Source of the DNA: Aurantimonas sp036252795
GTDB lineage: Bacteria > Pseudomonadota > Alphaproteobacteria > Rhizobiales > Rhizobiaceae
Length of the DNA stretch: 23,515 bases
Reading direction: 5' to 3'
NCBI GenBank assembly: GCA_036252795.1
Contig: DASYHY010000194.1
Location: 1 to 23,515 of the forward strand
Part shown: in pieces, positions 22,600 to 23,515 of the stretch
How the letters are laid out: each line of letters starts with the position of its first letter
Position numbering within the stretch: position 1 is the stretch's first letter
Program-made: the position numbers and the translations under genes
Notes under the pieces: model-generated
Database searches by the model: none
The model's input: only the letters and a program-made list of their open reading frames with translations
What the model was told of the DNA's origin: nothing

Positions 22600-23515
22600 C
22601 ACGCCTCGCTGTCGATGACATGGAGGAAGGAGCCGCAGACGCTGCCGCTTCGCCGGCCGAAGGCGCCGAGGTCGGTGCCCCGCGCATCCTCGGCGGTGAA
22701 CAGCGCCTCCCCGCCGCCCTCCGAGACGATGCTGGCATAGTGGAATTCGTGCCCCCGCAGCGGTCCGGACCAGACGAAACCGTCAAAGGCCGCCAGGCGC
22801 CGGTAGCCGAGATGCAGGCGGCGCGTCGCGAAGCTGGTCTCGAGCGGCAGGAGACCCAGCATCTCGTGGCGCGTCCCGTCCGCATCCGCAAGGCCGGCGC
22901 CCAGCACCATGTAGCCGCCGCACTCGCCATAGATCGGGACGCCTCGCGCGGCCGCCTCGCGCATGCCCCGCCGGAACGCGGCGGCGGCGGCGATCGGCCC
23001 GGCGTGAAGCTCGGGATAGCCGCCGGGCAGATAGACCGCGTCGGCTTTCTCCGCGGGCGCCTCGTCGGCAAGCGGCGAGAAGAAGCCGATCGCGGCGCCG
23101 GCGCGGCGCCAGCCGTCCAGGATATGCGGATAGGCAAAGGCGAAGGCCTCGTCCCGGGCGACCGCCATGGTCTGCCCGAGCGGGGCGAGAGGCGCGGCGG
23201 CAGCGCCCCCGACGCCGCGTTTTCCCGGCGCCGCCAGTGTAGCCAGCGCGCCGATGTCGCAGCCGGCCGCGACCCAATCGGCCGCCCGCTCCAGGAACGC
23301 CGCCAGCGCTGCATGCTCGCCGGCCTGCACCAGCCCCAGATGCCGCTCCGGCAGCGCCAACTCGACGCTGCGCGGCAGCGCGCCGAGGACCGGGATCTCC
23401 AGAGGCGCCAAGGCCTCGCGCAGGAGGGTTTCGTGCCGCGCCGAGCCGACGCGGTTGAGGATCAGGCCCGACAGCGCGACGCCCGCTCTGTGGGTCGCGA
23501 AACCGCGCACCAGAG
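22599..23515 (-). CDS. cobB: Cobyrinate a,c-diamide synthase, C-terminal part (partial)
   Basis: An open frame that runs off the right edge of the window and gives the last 304 residues of a CobB/CbiA-type enzyme, which amidates the a- and c-side chains of (hydrogeno)byrinic acid with glutamine and ATP. The missing N-terminus should hold the P-loop ATP-binding region. Visible are VRGFATHRAGVALSGLILN, HLGLVQAGE, the glutamine amidotransferase domain starting with YLPGGYPELHA, the nucleophile cysteine in YGECGGYMVLG, HLGYRRL, and the RGHEFHYAS histidine motif near the end. These motifs favour CobB over the related CobQ. The codon at 23508-23510 that could be read as a start is an internal valine, because the frame stays open beyond it. 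Confidence 0.92.
   Translation of the reverse strand, partial: LVRGFATHRAGVALSGLILNRVGSARHETLLREALAPLEIPVLGALPRSVELALPERHLGLVQAGEHAALAAFLERAADWVAAGCDIGALATLAAPGKRGVGGAAAAPLAPLGQTMAVARDEAFAFAYPHILDGWRRAGAAIGFFSPLADEAPAEKADAVYLPGGYPELHAGPIAAAAAFRRGMREAAARGVPIYGECGGYMVLGAGLADADGTRHEMLGLLPLETSFATRRLHLGYRRLAAFDGFVWSGPLRGHEFHYASIVSEGGGEALFTAEDARGTDLGAFGRRSGSVCGSFLHVIDSEA

Overview
The window is a GC-rich, gene-dense piece of an alphaproteobacterial chromosome, most likely Hyphomicrobiales (Rhizobiales) or a close relative. This rests on the invasion-associated locus B protein, the SapC-family protein, the OPG genes in the order known from Rhodobacter sphaeroides, and the aerobic-type cob gene set. 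I cannot name the genus from the sequence. No tRNA, rRNA, CRISPR array, transposase or integrase was seen. No stretch longer than about 160 bases lacks a gene.

Region 1 (1-3671) is the most accessory-looking part. It holds the 3' end of an unknown gene, an AT-rich leader, three tandem paralogous phage tail-collar (MdpB-like) genes, a GNAT acetyltransferase overlapping the third one, a small convergent DUF6916-like gene, and a SapC-family gene reading away from it. No other phage structural gene is visible here. A perfect 14-bp palindrome lies between the last two divergent genes. Region 2 (3703-5223) holds three small minus-strand genes: a secreted IalB-family protein, a C-terminal J-domain protein and a two-cysteine lipoprotein.

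Region 3 (5372-8611) is a folate block. pabB, pabA and a class IV aminotransferase (probable aminodeoxychorismate lyase role) overlap each other and convert chorismate towards p-aminobenzoate. A short dihydrofolate reductase homologue runs convergently from the other side. A MarR-type regulator (8768-9256) diverges from the reductase gene, followed by an aldose 1-epimerase that ends in a strong hairpin.

Region 4 (10472-15499) is an osmoregulated periplasmic glucan operon: opgG with a twin-arginine signal, a small gene in the position of opgI, opgH glucosyltransferase and opgC membrane succinyltransferase. It closes with a perfect 12-bp terminator stem shared with the convergent mmsA. Region 5 (15572-18595) is mmsA (methylmalonate-semialdehyde dehydrogenase), a divergent LysR regulator and a periplasmic PRC-barrel protein.

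Region 6 (18704 to the end) is a late cobalamin block. cobT and cobS diverge from a 102-base spacer, and cobB (cut by the window edge), cobC and cbiB/cobD form an overlapping minus-strand operon. Together they supply cobinamide assembly and nucleotide-loop attachment. The stop codons of cobS and cbiB sit inside a single hairpin. No cobalamin riboswitch was recognised inside the window.
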